DNA of 54,734 nucleotides from Clostridium sp. GTDB lineage: Bacteria > Bacillota > Clostridia > Clostridiales > Clostridiaceae. The position numbers and the translations under genes are program-made. The notes beneath the pieces are model-generated. The model was not told the DNA's origin and made no database searches. It worked only from the letters and a program-made list of their open reading frames with translations. This document shows, piece by piece, positions 43,357-51,606 of this stretch. Every line of letters starts with the position of its first letter. Within the stretch, counting starts at the first letter, position 1. The stretch spans positions 1 to 54,734 of the forward strand of contig JARLHR010000201.1 of assembly GCA_031292145.1 (NCBI GenBank), read 5' to 3'.

Positions 43357-43665
43357 TTGAAAAAGATATTAATATAATAATATCTCAATATGCACTTAAA
43401 AGTCAAGGAATATGCTAAATAGTACAGTATATCAATTGAGAATGAATTGTAATATTATTATGGAATTAATATGAAATAAAGTAAATTAATATTAATAAAT
43501 TTAACAATTAAATAATAATCATAAAAATTATGTTATAATCTGAATCTCATGGAAAGAAAAAATTAAACTATTAAAGAAACGAACTAAAAATTATAGGACT
43601 TTTTGATATGTTATTGAATAAAGTAATGATAACGAGATTATTAATTTTAAATAGATGGAGGAATA
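43357..43665. other. intergenic region between divergent CDF and DUF2974 genes
   Basis: A/T-rich, no gene seen. GATATTAATATAATAATATC (43365-43384) is an imperfect dyad just upstream of the CDF gene and might be a metal-regulator operator. TTATAATC near 43535 is a -10-like box for the DUF2974 gene. GATGGAGGA precedes its ATG. Confidence 0.4.
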
Positions 43666-44871
43666 ATGTGTAAGCTAACTTATGAAGAATTAATTCTTTT
43701 AGATAATTTAATATATTTACAATGGAATGCCAAAGAAAATGATAAAATTAAAGATATAGTAGATGATATACTTAATCATAAAAACTTTAACAAGCTTATG
43801 GAAGCAGTAGGCAATTGCATAATAAAAATGCCTAAATCACAATGGTTAAATATATTAAGTCAAATTACAAATAATAAAAATTTAGGAAATTTAAGAATTC
43901 GAAATACTAACGATTATAAAAATGGAATGAAATTTGCTTGTTTTGTGCAAGAAAACAATGAAGCAATAGTGGTGTTTAGAGGAACAAGTACAACAAGTGA
44001 GTGGGAAGATAATGGAGAAGGTGCCTATAAGAATGAAACTGAGGAACAAAAGGAAGCTTTAAATTTTATTAATAGTCTAAGCTATCAGGATATAACAGTA
44101 ACTGGTCATTCTAAAGGTGGTAACAAAGCTCAATATGTAACAATTTTATCACCTAAAATAAAAAAGTGTGTATCGGTTAATGGACAAGGATTTTCTAATG
44201 ATTTTATAGAAAAATATAAAGGCGAGGTTAATAACAACAAGTCGAAAATAGTATCTATAAATGCGCAGTATGATTATGTAAGCTGCTTATTTAATTCAAT
44301 TTCAAGTCAAACTCATTATATAAAAACGGAATTTCAAATAAATCCATTTGATTATCATAAAGCTTTTATACTTTTAGATGAAAAAGGAGCTTTGAGAAAT
44401 GAAACAAACGAATCAACATTAGCAAATATATTAAATGATTTTTCTCTATATATAGTATCTAGCTTGCCTAAGGATATGCAAAAAGTAATCATAGATAGAG
44501 TAATGGATATTATCGAATTAGTTTTATGCAAAGAAGAAAATAAGACTAATATTTTAAAATTAGCAGGTGAATTTTTGATAATGTTTTTTTATGAGAATTT
44601 TTTTGAATATGAGGATATATTTCTTTTAAACTATTCAATTGTAGAAATTTTAATTTTGCCTCTGATGTTTTGGAATGATTTTATATATATAGAAGAAACT
44701 AAATCAAAGCAGCGCCTTGATGAGGTAATAGAAAATATTAACCGATTAGGTAATGAAATAATAAGAAAATTAAAAATTATAGACGAAGATCAAAAAAATA
44801 TAATCAACAATATAACTATGGCTCTTAATAATTTAACTAATAGACTTAAAAATGAAATTTTACAAAATTAA
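43666..44871 (+). CDS. DUF2974 (Mbeg1-like) alpha/beta-hydrolase
   Basis: 401 residues. An N-terminal helical region (residues 1-75) leads into a lipase-like core: KFACFVQENNEAIVVFRGTS (oxyanion strand with FRGT), then VTGHSKGGNKAQYV (GHSxGG nucleophile elbow, Ser near 145) and ISINAQYDYVS around the catalytic Asp. The C-terminal 180 residues are helical, with one hydrophobic stretch (FEYEDIFLLNYSIVEILILP) and a coiled coil. Probable esterase or lipase, cytosolic or membrane-associated; substrate unknown. Single gene. Confidence 0.75.
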   Translation: MCKLTYEELILLDNLIYLQWNAKENDKIKDIVDDILNHKNFNKLMEAVGNCIIKMPKSQWLNILSQITNNKNLGNLRIRNTNDYKNGMKFACFVQENNEAIVVFRGTSTTSEWEDNGEGAYKNETEEQKEALNFINSLSYQDITVTGHSKGGNKAQYVTILSPKIKKCVSVNGQGFSNDFIEKYKGEVNNNKSKIVSINAQYDYVSCLFNSISSQTHYIKTEFQINPFDYHKAFILLDEKGALRNETNESTLANILNDFSLYIVSSLPKDMQKVIIDRVMDIIELVLCKEENKTNILKLAGEFLIMFFYENFFEYEDIFLLNYSIVEILILPLMFWNDFIYIEETKSKQRLDEVIENINRLGNEIIRKLKIIDEDQKNIINNITMALNNLTNRLKNEILQN

Positions 44872-44899
44872 ATAACTAGATTAATAGCGTTAAAGCTTT

Positions 44900-44927
44900 A
44901 CTTAGGATAACTATGATTATCCTAAGT
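44900..44927 (+). terminator. hairpin after DUF2974 gene
   Basis: ACTTAGGATAA (44900-44910) pairs with TTATCCTAAGT (44917-44927). The following T run is poor, so it is a weak terminator at best. Confidence 0.5.
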
Positions 44928-45080
44928 ATCTTAGTTTATATATAATTTAGGTTTTTGAAGGATATTCTCAGCATTTTTTATATAGTAATGAAATACAATT
45001 TATATAAGAAAAATTTAATGTTATACTATATTCATAAGTTCTTTAATATTGTTGATAAATAAATGAAATGGAGAAAGCTA

Positions 45081-45923
45081 ATGACTAAAAATATAGCGTT
45101 ATTATCAAGTTTATCACTTATTGCAGCAGCAACATATCTAGATAACAAATTACTTAAGGTTTCAAAATATAATGTTAAAAGCACTAAAATTCCGAAAGAA
45201 TTTGATAAATTTAAAATAATTCAATTATCTGACTTTCATAACTATAAGTTTCTTGGGAAAGACAATAATATCGTAGTTAATAAAATTAATGAAGAAAATC
45301 CAGATATTATAGTTATGACTGGAGATATGGTTAATAAGTATGATAGGAACTTTAAAAATTTTTTCGCATTAACAGAAGTTTTAAGTAAAAAATATGAACT
45401 ATATTATATAGTTGGAAATCATGAAAAAAGATTAAAAAAAGATTATTTTAATTTTTTTATTGAAAGACTTGAAAAACTAGGTATAAAAATTTTAACCGAT
45501 AAAAAAATAACTATAATTAGAAAGAAAGATTATATTAATATTTATGGTATGGATATTCCACTTTCATATTATAAAACAAATAATAAACCTTCTAATATAA
45601 ATGATATAGTGGATACTGCATTAAATAAATGCAATGAAAAGGAATATAATATTTTATTAGCACATAATCCATTGTATTTTGATATATATGCAAAGCACAA
45701 TGTTGATTTGACTTTGTCTGGTCATGTTCATGGAGGTATGATAAGGTTACCTTTTATTGGAGGTGTTCTTTCGCCAGAAAGAAAATTCTTTCCAAAATAC
45801 AATAGTGGAATTTATAGCATAAATAATAAAAAGCTTATTGTAAGCAGAGGAATGGGACATAGCAAGCCGGGAATAAGAATATTTAATATGCCAGAAATAG
45901 TAAGCATAACGTTATTCAATTAG
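45081..45923 (+). CDS. calcineurin-like metallophosphoesterase (YkuE/YaeI type)
   Basis: 280 residues. ATG 45081 has GGAGAAAG at good spacing; an in-frame ATG at 45063 does not. An N-terminal hydrophobic anchor is followed by the metallophosphoesterase motifs: IIQLSDFHNYKF (DxH), PDIIVMTGDMVNK (GDxx), YIVGNHEKR (GNHE), ILLAHNP and LTLSGHVHGGMIRLPFIGG (GHxH). All metal ligands are present. The family includes UDP-diacylglucosamine and phosphodiester hydrolases at the membrane face; the exact substrate is not readable. Confidence 0.88.
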   Translation: MTKNIALLSSLSLIAAATYLDNKLLKVSKYNVKSTKIPKEFDKFKIIQLSDFHNYKFLGKDNNIVVNKINEENPDIIVMTGDMVNKYDRNFKNFFALTEVLSKKYELYYIVGNHEKRLKKDYFNFFIERLEKLGIKILTDKKITIIRKKDYINIYGMDIPLSYYKTNNKPSNINDIVDTALNKCNEKEYNILLAHNPLYFDIYAKHNVDLTLSGHVHGGMIRLPFIGGVLSPERKFFPKYNSGIYSINNKKLIVSRGMGHSKPGIRIFNMPEIVSITLFN

Positions 45924-46098
45924 CATAAAATTATAAAATAATTTGAATATAGGTGCATTATGAAAAAAATGTAGCCAACAATTGAATAAAGTTAATTTTT
46001 TGAGAACTATTGCATAATAAATACATAATATATTTTCTTTTTGTGGGCACAATATAATTACACCCATAAAAAAATTTTTTTTAAGGAGGTAATTATTT

Positions 46099-46476
46099 AT
46101 GGTACATGATAAAGAACATTCAACAAAAGGAGATATTGGTGGCAAAAGTATTGGTGGTTGGATATGGAGATTAGTCCTAACTGCTGTGGTTTTAGCAATA
46201 GCATCATTTTTCACACCAGGTTTTACTATTACAGGCATGTGGTCATATTTAATAGCAGCTTTAGTAATAAGTATATTGGATTATTTGGTTGAAGCTTTTA
46301 TGGGTGTAGATGCATCACCATTTGGAAGAGGCATAAAGGGATTCTTTATCGCCGCTATAATATTATATATTGCACAATATTTTGTGCCTAATATGACTGT
46401 ATCTATAATAGGTGCATTATTAGCAGCTTTAGCTATTGGAATATTAGATGCAATAATACCAGGCAGGGCAATGTAA
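46099..46476 (+). CDS. phage-holin-4/YvlD-like membrane protein
   Basis: 125 residues, AAGGAGG upstream. A hydrophilic N-terminus (about 22 residues) precedes four hydrophobic helices with GGWIWRLVLTAVVLAIASFF, ALVISILDYLVEAF and LAIGILDAIIPGRAM; the two ILD motifs reflect an internal repeat as in YvlD/DUF360 proteins. Such proteins respond to envelope stress in bacilli. No phage genes surround it, so a holin function is unlikely. A terminator follows. Confidence 0.75.
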   Translation: MVHDKEHSTKGDIGGKSIGGWIWRLVLTAVVLAIASFFTPGFTITGMWSYLIAALVISILDYLVEAFMGVDASPFGRGIKGFFIAAIILYIAQYFVPNMTVSIIGALLAALAIGILDAIIPGRAM

Positions 46477-46503
46477 GTGTTATTTTAATATTTAAGTAAA
46501 AGT

Positions 46504-46534
46504 AGGGATGATTATATTTTGTATAATCATCCCT
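46504..46534. terminator. bidirectional terminator between convergent genes
   Basis: AGGGATGATTATA (46504-46516) pairs with TATAATCATCCCT (46522-46534) around a short T-rich loop. Confidence 0.75.
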
Positions 46535-46554
46535 ATGAATTTTAAGTTATTATT

Positions 46555-46935
46555 TTATTCATGTAATTCTAAAGGTAAGCCATCTGGATCACTGAAAAAA
46601 GTAAATTTTTTATTGGAATATTCGTCTATTCTAATTGGTTCAGTGACAATACCTTTTTGATTTAATTCTTTTATTATTTCTTCAATATTATTAACCTTAA
46701 AAGCAAGATGTCTTAATCCGCATGCTTCTGGATAAGAAGGTCTGTCGGGAGCACTTGGCATAGAAAAAAGTTCTATTTCACTATTACCTATTTTTAAATC
46801 TAATTTATAAGAATCTCTTTCTTTTCTATAATTTTCACGCAAAATTTCAAAGCCTAATTTATTTACATAAAAGTCTTTTGATACTTCGTAATTAGAAACA
46901 ATAATAGCTATGTGGTGTATTGGATTTAAGTTCAT
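46555..46935 (-). CDS. VOC-family (glyoxalase I-like, GloA2/SMU1112c type) protein
   Basis: 126 residues, GGAGATC upstream of ATG 46935. NPIHHIAIIVSNYEVSKDFY, GNSEIELFSMPSAPDRPSYP, GLRHLAFKVNNIEEI and FFSDPDGLPLELHE carry the four metal positions His, Glu, His, Glu of the VOC fold. The family is close to lactoylglutathione-lyase-like proteins of unknown substrate; clostridia lack glutathione, so methylglyoxal detoxification with another thiol is only a guess. Confidence 0.85.
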   Translation of the reverse strand: MNLNPIHHIAIIVSNYEVSKDFYVNKLGFEILRENYRKERDSYKLDLKIGNSEIELFSMPSAPDRPSYPEACGLRHLAFKVNNIEEIIKELNQKGIVTEPIRIDEYSNKKFTFFSDPDGLPLELHE

Positions 46936-47011
46936 AATAGATCTCCTTTATAATGTTACTATAATATAATTAAGTATACATTAATTTAGATATATTATGT
47001 AGATTTAATTG

Positions 47012-47066
47012 TAGGCAAATGAAAGAAAATAAAAGACAAGTCTATTATTTTCTTGATTGTGCCTTA
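47012..47066 (+). repeat. TTAGGCACA repeat, 55-nt short copy D
   Basis: TAGGCAAATGAAAGAAAATA joins through AAAGACAAGTCTA to TTATTTTCTTGATTGTGCCTTA. The outer stem alone is kept (AAAGAAAATAA and TTATTTTCTT, GAC/GTC at the tip); about 110 internal nt are gone. It ends 8 nt before the -35 of the AspRS leader promoter. Confidence 0.75.
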
Positions 47067-47074
47067 TATAAGTA

Positions 47075-47103
47075 TTGACAATAGAAGTTATAAAGAGTAA
47101 TAT
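47075..47103 (+). promoter_or_regulatory. promoter of the AspRS T-box leader
   Basis: Perfect TTGACA (47075-47080), 17-nt spacer, TAATAT (47098-47103). Confidence 0.85.
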
Positions 47104-47378
47104 TAAGAAAAGTTAAAAATTTGAAATTCATTGAAGGGAATAGTAGATATTATATGAGTATCTTAAGCGAGTAGAGGATGGTGAAAGCTCTATGAGAAAG
47201 CTGATATTGAAGACATCCCGGAGAAGCTTATTTGAAAAATATTATTTGATACAGTATTTTAAAATATTGTTTTTATAAATGTATTAGTAGGATAAGTCGG
47301 ACTCCTCCGTTAAAAGGTTAAAGATGACTTGATTTATTTAATTATGTCAAAGTAGAATGGCACCGTGAAGATATATAG

Positions 47379-47415
47379 CTTTCACTTCTATAATAAGGAA
47401 GTGAAAGCTTTTTTA
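47379..47415 (+). terminator. T-box terminator 1 of the AspRS leader
   Basis: AGCTTTCACTTC pairs with GGAAGTGAAAGCT, followed by TTTTTTAT. Confidence 0.85.
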
Positions 47416-47548
47416 TATTTAATAAGGTTTTTATAAATTACTTTATTAAGGACATATCTGCATAGTTTGACAAGTTATTTATTAGCACAGATAAAATAGG
47501 ACCTACATGTGCTTAAGTTAAAAAGGGTGGTACCGCGAAAAGACTTTG

Positions 47549-47585
47549 CCCCTTGAGTTTAGCATGCTCAAGGGGCCTTTTTTAA
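47549..47585 (+). terminator. T-box terminator 2 of the AspRS leader
   Basis: GCCCCTTGAG pairs perfectly with CTCAAGGGGC, followed by CTTTTTT. Confidence 0.92.
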
Positions 47586-47753
47586 TTAACAGTTAGTAGT
47601 TTAATGTTAACAGTTAGGGATGAAGTCCTTTTCGGACTTTTTAAAATTAATTATTAGTAAGTAGAAATTTAGATTCAGTATATGTTTAAAAGATAATTTA
47701 ACTAGAAAATAAATTGATTGTTTAGATATTATTATTAAAGGAGAAAGATTATT

Positions 47754-49043
47754 ATGAAAAGAAAATTAGTAAATCAATTAAATAGCTATATAAATGAAAA
47801 AATTCAAATTCAGGGATGGGTTTATCGTATAAGAAAATTAAAATCAATTACTTTTATTATTTTAAGAGACAGAACAGGTTTAGTTCAATGCGTTGCTAAT
47901 AACTATGATATAAATATTAATGAAATCAAACTAGAATCTGTTGTATATATTTTAGGGACGGTTATGGAGAGTAAAAATAAATTAAAACCTTTTGAGGTTC
48001 AAGTTGAAGAACTTACTATTATTAATAGTTGTATAGAAGAGTTACCTATTGAAATAAATAAGGAAAATATAGATGTGAATCTAGATACGATGTTAAATAA
48101 CAGAATGCTAAGCTTAAGGCATGAAAAGGTAAATTCAATATTTAAAATTCAAAATATAATAGTTGATGCATTTAGGGAATTTTTAAATAAAGAGGGATTT
48201 ACAGAAATATCAACGCCTAAACTAGTAGAAGAGGGTGCAGAAGGAGGTACAGAAGTATTTAAGGTTCAATACTTTGAGAAGCAGGCATATTTGGCGCAAA
48301 GTCCCCAATTTTATAAGCAAATGATGGTAGGGGCAGGTTTTGAGAGAGTTTATGAGATTGGTCATGTGTATAGGGCAGAGGAGCATAATACTAACAGACA
48401 CTTAAATGAATATATCAGCATGGATTTAGAAATGGGATTTATTGAGGATGAAGAAGATGTAATGAATTTAGAAGAGAATTTATTGAAGTTTATATTAAGT
48501 AAAGTTTATAAAGATGGTAAAAATTATTTGGAAATCTTAAATGCAGAGCCTGTAATTATGGGAGGAAAAATTCCTAGAATAAAATTTAATGAAGCTTTAG
48601 AGATATTAAAAAAAGAATATAATAAAACAGGCTTAGAGGAGGATATAGACCCAGAAGGCGAAAAATTAATTTGTAAATATGCAAAAGAGAAATTTGGTTG
48701 TGAGTTTATATTTTTAACTCATTACCCTAGAAAAAAGAGGCCGATGTATACAATGCCTTGTGGGATATTAGAAACTAATAGTTTTGATTTGTTATTTAGG
48801 GGAATTGAAATTACAACTGGAGGTCAAAGAATCCATGATTACAATATGCTAATAGAAAATATAAAATATAAAGGATTAAACCCTAAAAATTATGAATGTT
48901 ATACCTCTAATTTTAAATATGGAATGCCTCCGCATGGTGGCTTGGCAATAGGACTTGAGAGAATAACAGCTAAGATTTTAGGTTTTCAAAATGTAAGAGA
49001 GGCAAGTTTATTACCAAGAGATAGAACAAGGTTAATACCGTAA
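47754..49043 (+). CDS. aspS: archaeal-type aspartyl-tRNA synthetase (possibly non-discriminating)
   Basis: 429 residues, well below the usual 590 of bacterial AspRS and without its GAD insertion. The N-terminal OB anticodon domain (IQIQGWVYRIRKLKSITFII, LRDRTGLVQCV) is followed by the class II catalytic core: motif 2 FERVYEIGHVYRAEEHNTNR and motif 3 HGGLAIGLERITAKILG. This matches archaeal/eukaryal-type AspRS, found as a second copy in clostridia where it can charge tRNA-Asn with Asp for the transamidation route; no gatCAB is in the window. The leader specifier GAC supports aspartate. GGAGAAAG precedes the ATG and a terminator follows. Confidence 0.85.
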   Translation: MKRKLVNQLNSYINEKIQIQGWVYRIRKLKSITFIILRDRTGLVQCVANNYDININEIKLESVVYILGTVMESKNKLKPFEVQVEELTIINSCIEELPIEINKENIDVNLDTMLNNRMLSLRHEKVNSIFKIQNIIVDAFREFLNKEGFTEISTPKLVEEGAEGGTEVFKVQYFEKQAYLAQSPQFYKQMMVGAGFERVYEIGHVYRAEEHNTNRHLNEYISMDLEMGFIEDEEDVMNLEENLLKFILSKVYKDGKNYLEILNAEPVIMGGKIPRIKFNEALEILKKEYNKTGLEEDIDPEGEKLICKYAKEKFGCEFIFLTHYPRKKRPMYTMPCGILETNSFDLLFRGIEITTGGQRIHDYNMLIENIKYKGLNPKNYECYTSNFKYGMPPHGGLAIGLERITAKILGFQNVREASLLPRDRTRLIP

Positions 49044-49087
49044 TATAAAAAATAAATATAAGTGATATAGTATATTGGGTTATTCTA

Positions 49088-49131
49088 AAAAAAGTATAGC
49101 ATATATACTCTTAATGTGCTATACTTTTTAA
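49088..49131 (+). terminator. terminator of the AspRS gene
   Basis: AAAAAGTATAGCA pairs perfectly with TGCTATACTTTTT, which ends in a T run. Confidence 0.9.
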
Positions 49132-49161
49132 AAGAAACGCTAAATAAATGGGGGGATGACA

Positions 49162-50094
49162 TTGAAATATATTTTAATTATGGGAGGAAGTACATTTGTA
49201 AGTAGCTCTCTTGCAAAGTATCTTATTAAAAAAGGCTATGAAATTGATATTCTTACAAGAGGTAAAAACTCAATAAATTACCATGGCTATAGAGAACATA
49301 TAATTTGTGATAGAAAATCTACTGAAGCTATGAAAAAAGCTCTAAATAATAGAGAATATGAATTTGTTTTTGATATATCAGCATATACAAGAAATGATGT
49401 AGATATTCTTTTAAAATCAATTAGTAGGCAGAAGCTTAGAAAATACATTTTTTGCTCATCAGGAGCAGTATATAAGCCAAGTAGTGTGGCAGTTAGTGAA
49501 AGTTTTGAAAAAGGAGAAAATCCTAACTGGGGCAAATATGGAACAGATAAGAAAGAAGCAGAGGATTTCATTATAAATAGTGATGTACCTTATGTTATCT
49601 TTAGGCCAACATATATTTATGGAGAAAATAATAATTTGTATAGGGAAATTTATTTTTTTGATAGAATTAAAAATAACAAAACAATTCCAATAACATATGG
49701 AAAGAATACTAAAACTCAGTTTATTTATATCAACGATTTAGTCAAAATCTTTGAAAGCTCTATGTGCAATTCAAATGTCTGTAAGATATATAATGTAACT
49801 AATCCAGAAATTTTTTCATGGCAAGAGTTTGTAGGAACCTGCGGGATTGTTATGGGAAAAGAACCAATCATAAAGAAAATAGATATAAATGAAACAAAAT
49901 TAGAAGTAAGATCGTATTTTCCATTTAGGGATGTAACATATATTTTAAAAATAGATGAGTTAATAAAAGATGGTCTTCATGTACCTAATATTTCATTAAA
50001 AGAAGGTTTAGAGAAAGCATATAAATGGTATAGTGATGAAACACCTAATCTATGTGATTTAAAAATGAATAAAATCGATGAGTTAATTGGCTAG
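49162..50094 (+). CDS. NAD-dependent epimerase/dehydratase family protein
   Basis: 310 residues. I take TTG 49162, 6 nt after GGGGGG; the in-frame ATG at 49156 directly abuts that site. Extended SDR fold: nucleotide loop LIMGGSTFVSSSLAKYLIKK (a G-G-xxF-V-S variant of GxxGxxG), then FVFDISAYTRNDV, IFCSSGAVYKP, the YxxxK pair in GKYGTDKKEAEDFI, and VIFRPTYIYGENN. It resembles the chloroplast CSP41-like/isoflavone reductase-like bacterial SDRs. The catalytic Tyr is present; the substrate is probably a nucleotide sugar, but this is not certain. Confidence 0.8.
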   Translation: MKYILIMGGSTFVSSSLAKYLIKKGYEIDILTRGKNSINYHGYREHIICDRKSTEAMKKALNNREYEFVFDISAYTRNDVDILLKSISRQKLRKYIFCSSGAVYKPSSVAVSESFEKGENPNWGKYGTDKKEAEDFIINSDVPYVIFRPTYIYGENNNLYREIYFFDRIKNNKTIPITYGKNTKTQFIYINDLVKIFESSMCNSNVCKIYNVTNPEIFSWQEFVGTCGIVMGKEPIIKKIDINETKLEVRSYFPFRDVTYILKIDELIKDGLHVPNISLKEGLEKAYKWYSDETPNLCDLKMNKIDELIG

Positions 50095-50111
50095 ACTTTA
50101 AGTGTATATCT

Positions 50112-50216
50112 AAACTAGAAATCAAATACATTTTTGTGGAACAAGCTTCCATTTAGTGCTTTCAGCAGCGAAATTTTCATAGTCCTGTGAAACAAAAATG
50201 CATTTGATTTCGGTTA
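50112..50216. repeat. 105-nt palindromic element with ~25-nt inverted ends
   Basis: GAAATCAAATACATTTTTGT (50117-50136) pairs with ACAAAAATGCATTTGATTTC (50191-50210); one mismatch. The interior holds a GGAACAAGCTTCC hairpin and a TGCTTTCAGCAGCG hairpin. It lies between convergent genes. The architecture (long end stem plus structured inside) is like the TTAGGCACA family, but the sequence is unrelated. It may act as a terminator or be a MITE-like repeat. Confidence 0.5.
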
Positions 50217-50247
50217 GCTATTGCATAAGTCTAAATTTTGGTTGATG

Positions 50248-51528
50248 TTATTTAGATAGTTGAATTTCATCTCCTATTTGATATTTATCTATTTGCTTTA
50301 TTAAATTATCACAAGTCAATTCCACTGTTTTATCTTTGTCCACACCAGTAAATTCTACAATGTATCCAATAGAATCCTTTGGATCCTTGGAAAAAGTGAT
50401 ACGTGTATTACCAGAATAATAACTATTATAAATTTTACTTTCGTCAGATTTATAATGTATGTTTGTATTGCTTGCCATTAGAAAACTTTCTTTTTCAGTA
50501 GAACCTTTGCAATATACTTTTATAACATCGTCATTTCTTTCAACATTATATATTTGTCCCGTACTTCCATCAGAAAAGTCAATACTTTTAGTGTAATATA
50601 CATTGTTTAACAGTTCCTTATTGTTATTATTATCTTGAGAATTGTTGTAGTTTTTATAGGTTTCCTTATAGTGATTAACTAACTCATCGCTGGTCATATT
50701 ACATATAATTGGTATCACACTTATATTGTTTTGATCTTTTACCTTTTCATAATTTGCTGATTCAGATTCATAACCTCCAAGCATTACTTTATCATCTTTT
50801 TCATTTCCAGATGAATAAGCACCAGCTGGTCTTAATCGATACATTTTATCTCCAACTTTTAGTATAAGGTTAGGATGATCTGATAAGCTGTATTTTATAT
50901 CTGAAAAATCTTTTTCTGGTTTACTATAACTGATTTGCGTGCCTAGAATATTTGATTCAAATTTATTTAATGTAAAATTACAATCTGGAAGATTGATTAA
51001 TAAGTCTTTTTCTATAGAATTATTAAATGAATCTGAAAAATCCATATCCTCATCTATTCCCAAGTTAATTTTATATTGGGGAATAACTACATCTATTCTT
51101 AAAGGACCTTTTTCGGGCAATTCTTCTTTAGTAACAGTTCTTGTAACTGTTATTACTAATGTTTTATCATCTTTATAGTCATATGACATGCTTTGGCCGC
51201 TTAACTTATTGTCACCATATGATAATAGGACTTGTGCATTAGGTCTTTTAGTATTATCAAAGGATTTTTCATTTTGAACTATGATGGTGGCTTTTAATTT
51301 GTGTTTTGATGCTATGATTTTATTTGCTGAAATTTTTAATCCATTTTGTTCAATACTTTTATCTTTATTTTCAATATTAGTTTTATCTTCAGTTAAATTA
51401 GCATTTGAACTATAGGAAGAGGTAACTTGTACATTATCATCAGCAAAAGCTGGCACTTGAATAATTCCAGTGGTTAAAGCAACTCCTAATATAGAACTTA
51501 GCAATCTATTTGTTTTTTTATTTATCAT
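50248..51528 (-). CDS. secreted DUF4179/DUF5643-like protein, copy 2
   Basis: 426 residues with a signal peptide (LLSSILGVALTTGIIQVPAF, cleavage near A-D-D). It resembles the extracytoplasmic part of DUF4179/DUF5643 proteins: NGLKISANKIIASKHKLKAT, then VLLSYGDNKLSGQS and LPEKGPLRIDVVIPQYKINL. These proteins are commonly anti-sigma or wall-stress sensors, but here no transmembrane anchor or zinc-type cytoplasmic domain is present. It is a paralogue of the next upstream gene (51607-52881), with which it is probably co-transcribed; 78 nt separate them. AGGAG precedes the ATG. Confidence 0.65.
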   Translation of the reverse strand: MINKKTNRLLSSILGVALTTGIIQVPAFADDNVQVTSSYSSNANLTEDKTNIENKDKSIEQNGLKISANKIIASKHKLKATIIVQNEKSFDNTKRPNAQVLLSYGDNKLSGQSMSYDYKDDKTLVITVTRTVTKEELPEKGPLRIDVVIPQYKINLGIDEDMDFSDSFNNSIEKDLLINLPDCNFTLNKFESNILGTQISYSKPEKDFSDIKYSLSDHPNLILKVGDKMYRLRPAGAYSSGNEKDDKVMLGGYESESANYEKVKDQNNISVIPIICNMTSDELVNHYKETYKNYNNSQDNNNNKELLNNVYYTKSIDFSDGSTGQIYNVERNDDVIKVYCKGSTEKESFLMASNTNIHYKSDESKIYNSYYSGNTRITFSKDPKDSIGYIVEFTGVDKDKTVELTCDNLIKQIDKYQIGDEIQLSK

Positions 51529-51606
51529 AAAATCTCCTCGCTTTAATAATCTTGTATTTTGGTATAAGCCTTAAATAACTACTCGCTTTTTTGAGTATAA
51601 ATTATA

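Larger units (their letters stand above)
47110..47585 (+). promoter_or_regulatory. double-module T-box leader (specifier GAC, Asp) of the AspRS gene
   Basis: Stem I pairs GGGA with UCCC below and AGUAUC with GAUAUU above the specifier loop. The 3' loop UGAAGACA places GAC (47212-47214) followed by A in the specifier position; the apical loop GAUGGUGAAAG is closed by AGAG/CUCU. A first T-box, AGAATGGCACCGTGAAG (47353-47369), precedes terminator 1 (47379-47415). A second T-box, AGGGTGGTACCGCG (47525-47538), precedes terminator 2 (47549-47582). I see no second Stem I between them. Confidence 0.85.

Noticed and set aside
46099-46476. Prophage region suggested by the holin-like protein
   Set aside because: No other phage gene is nearby, and YvlD-type proteins are common chromosomal membrane proteins.
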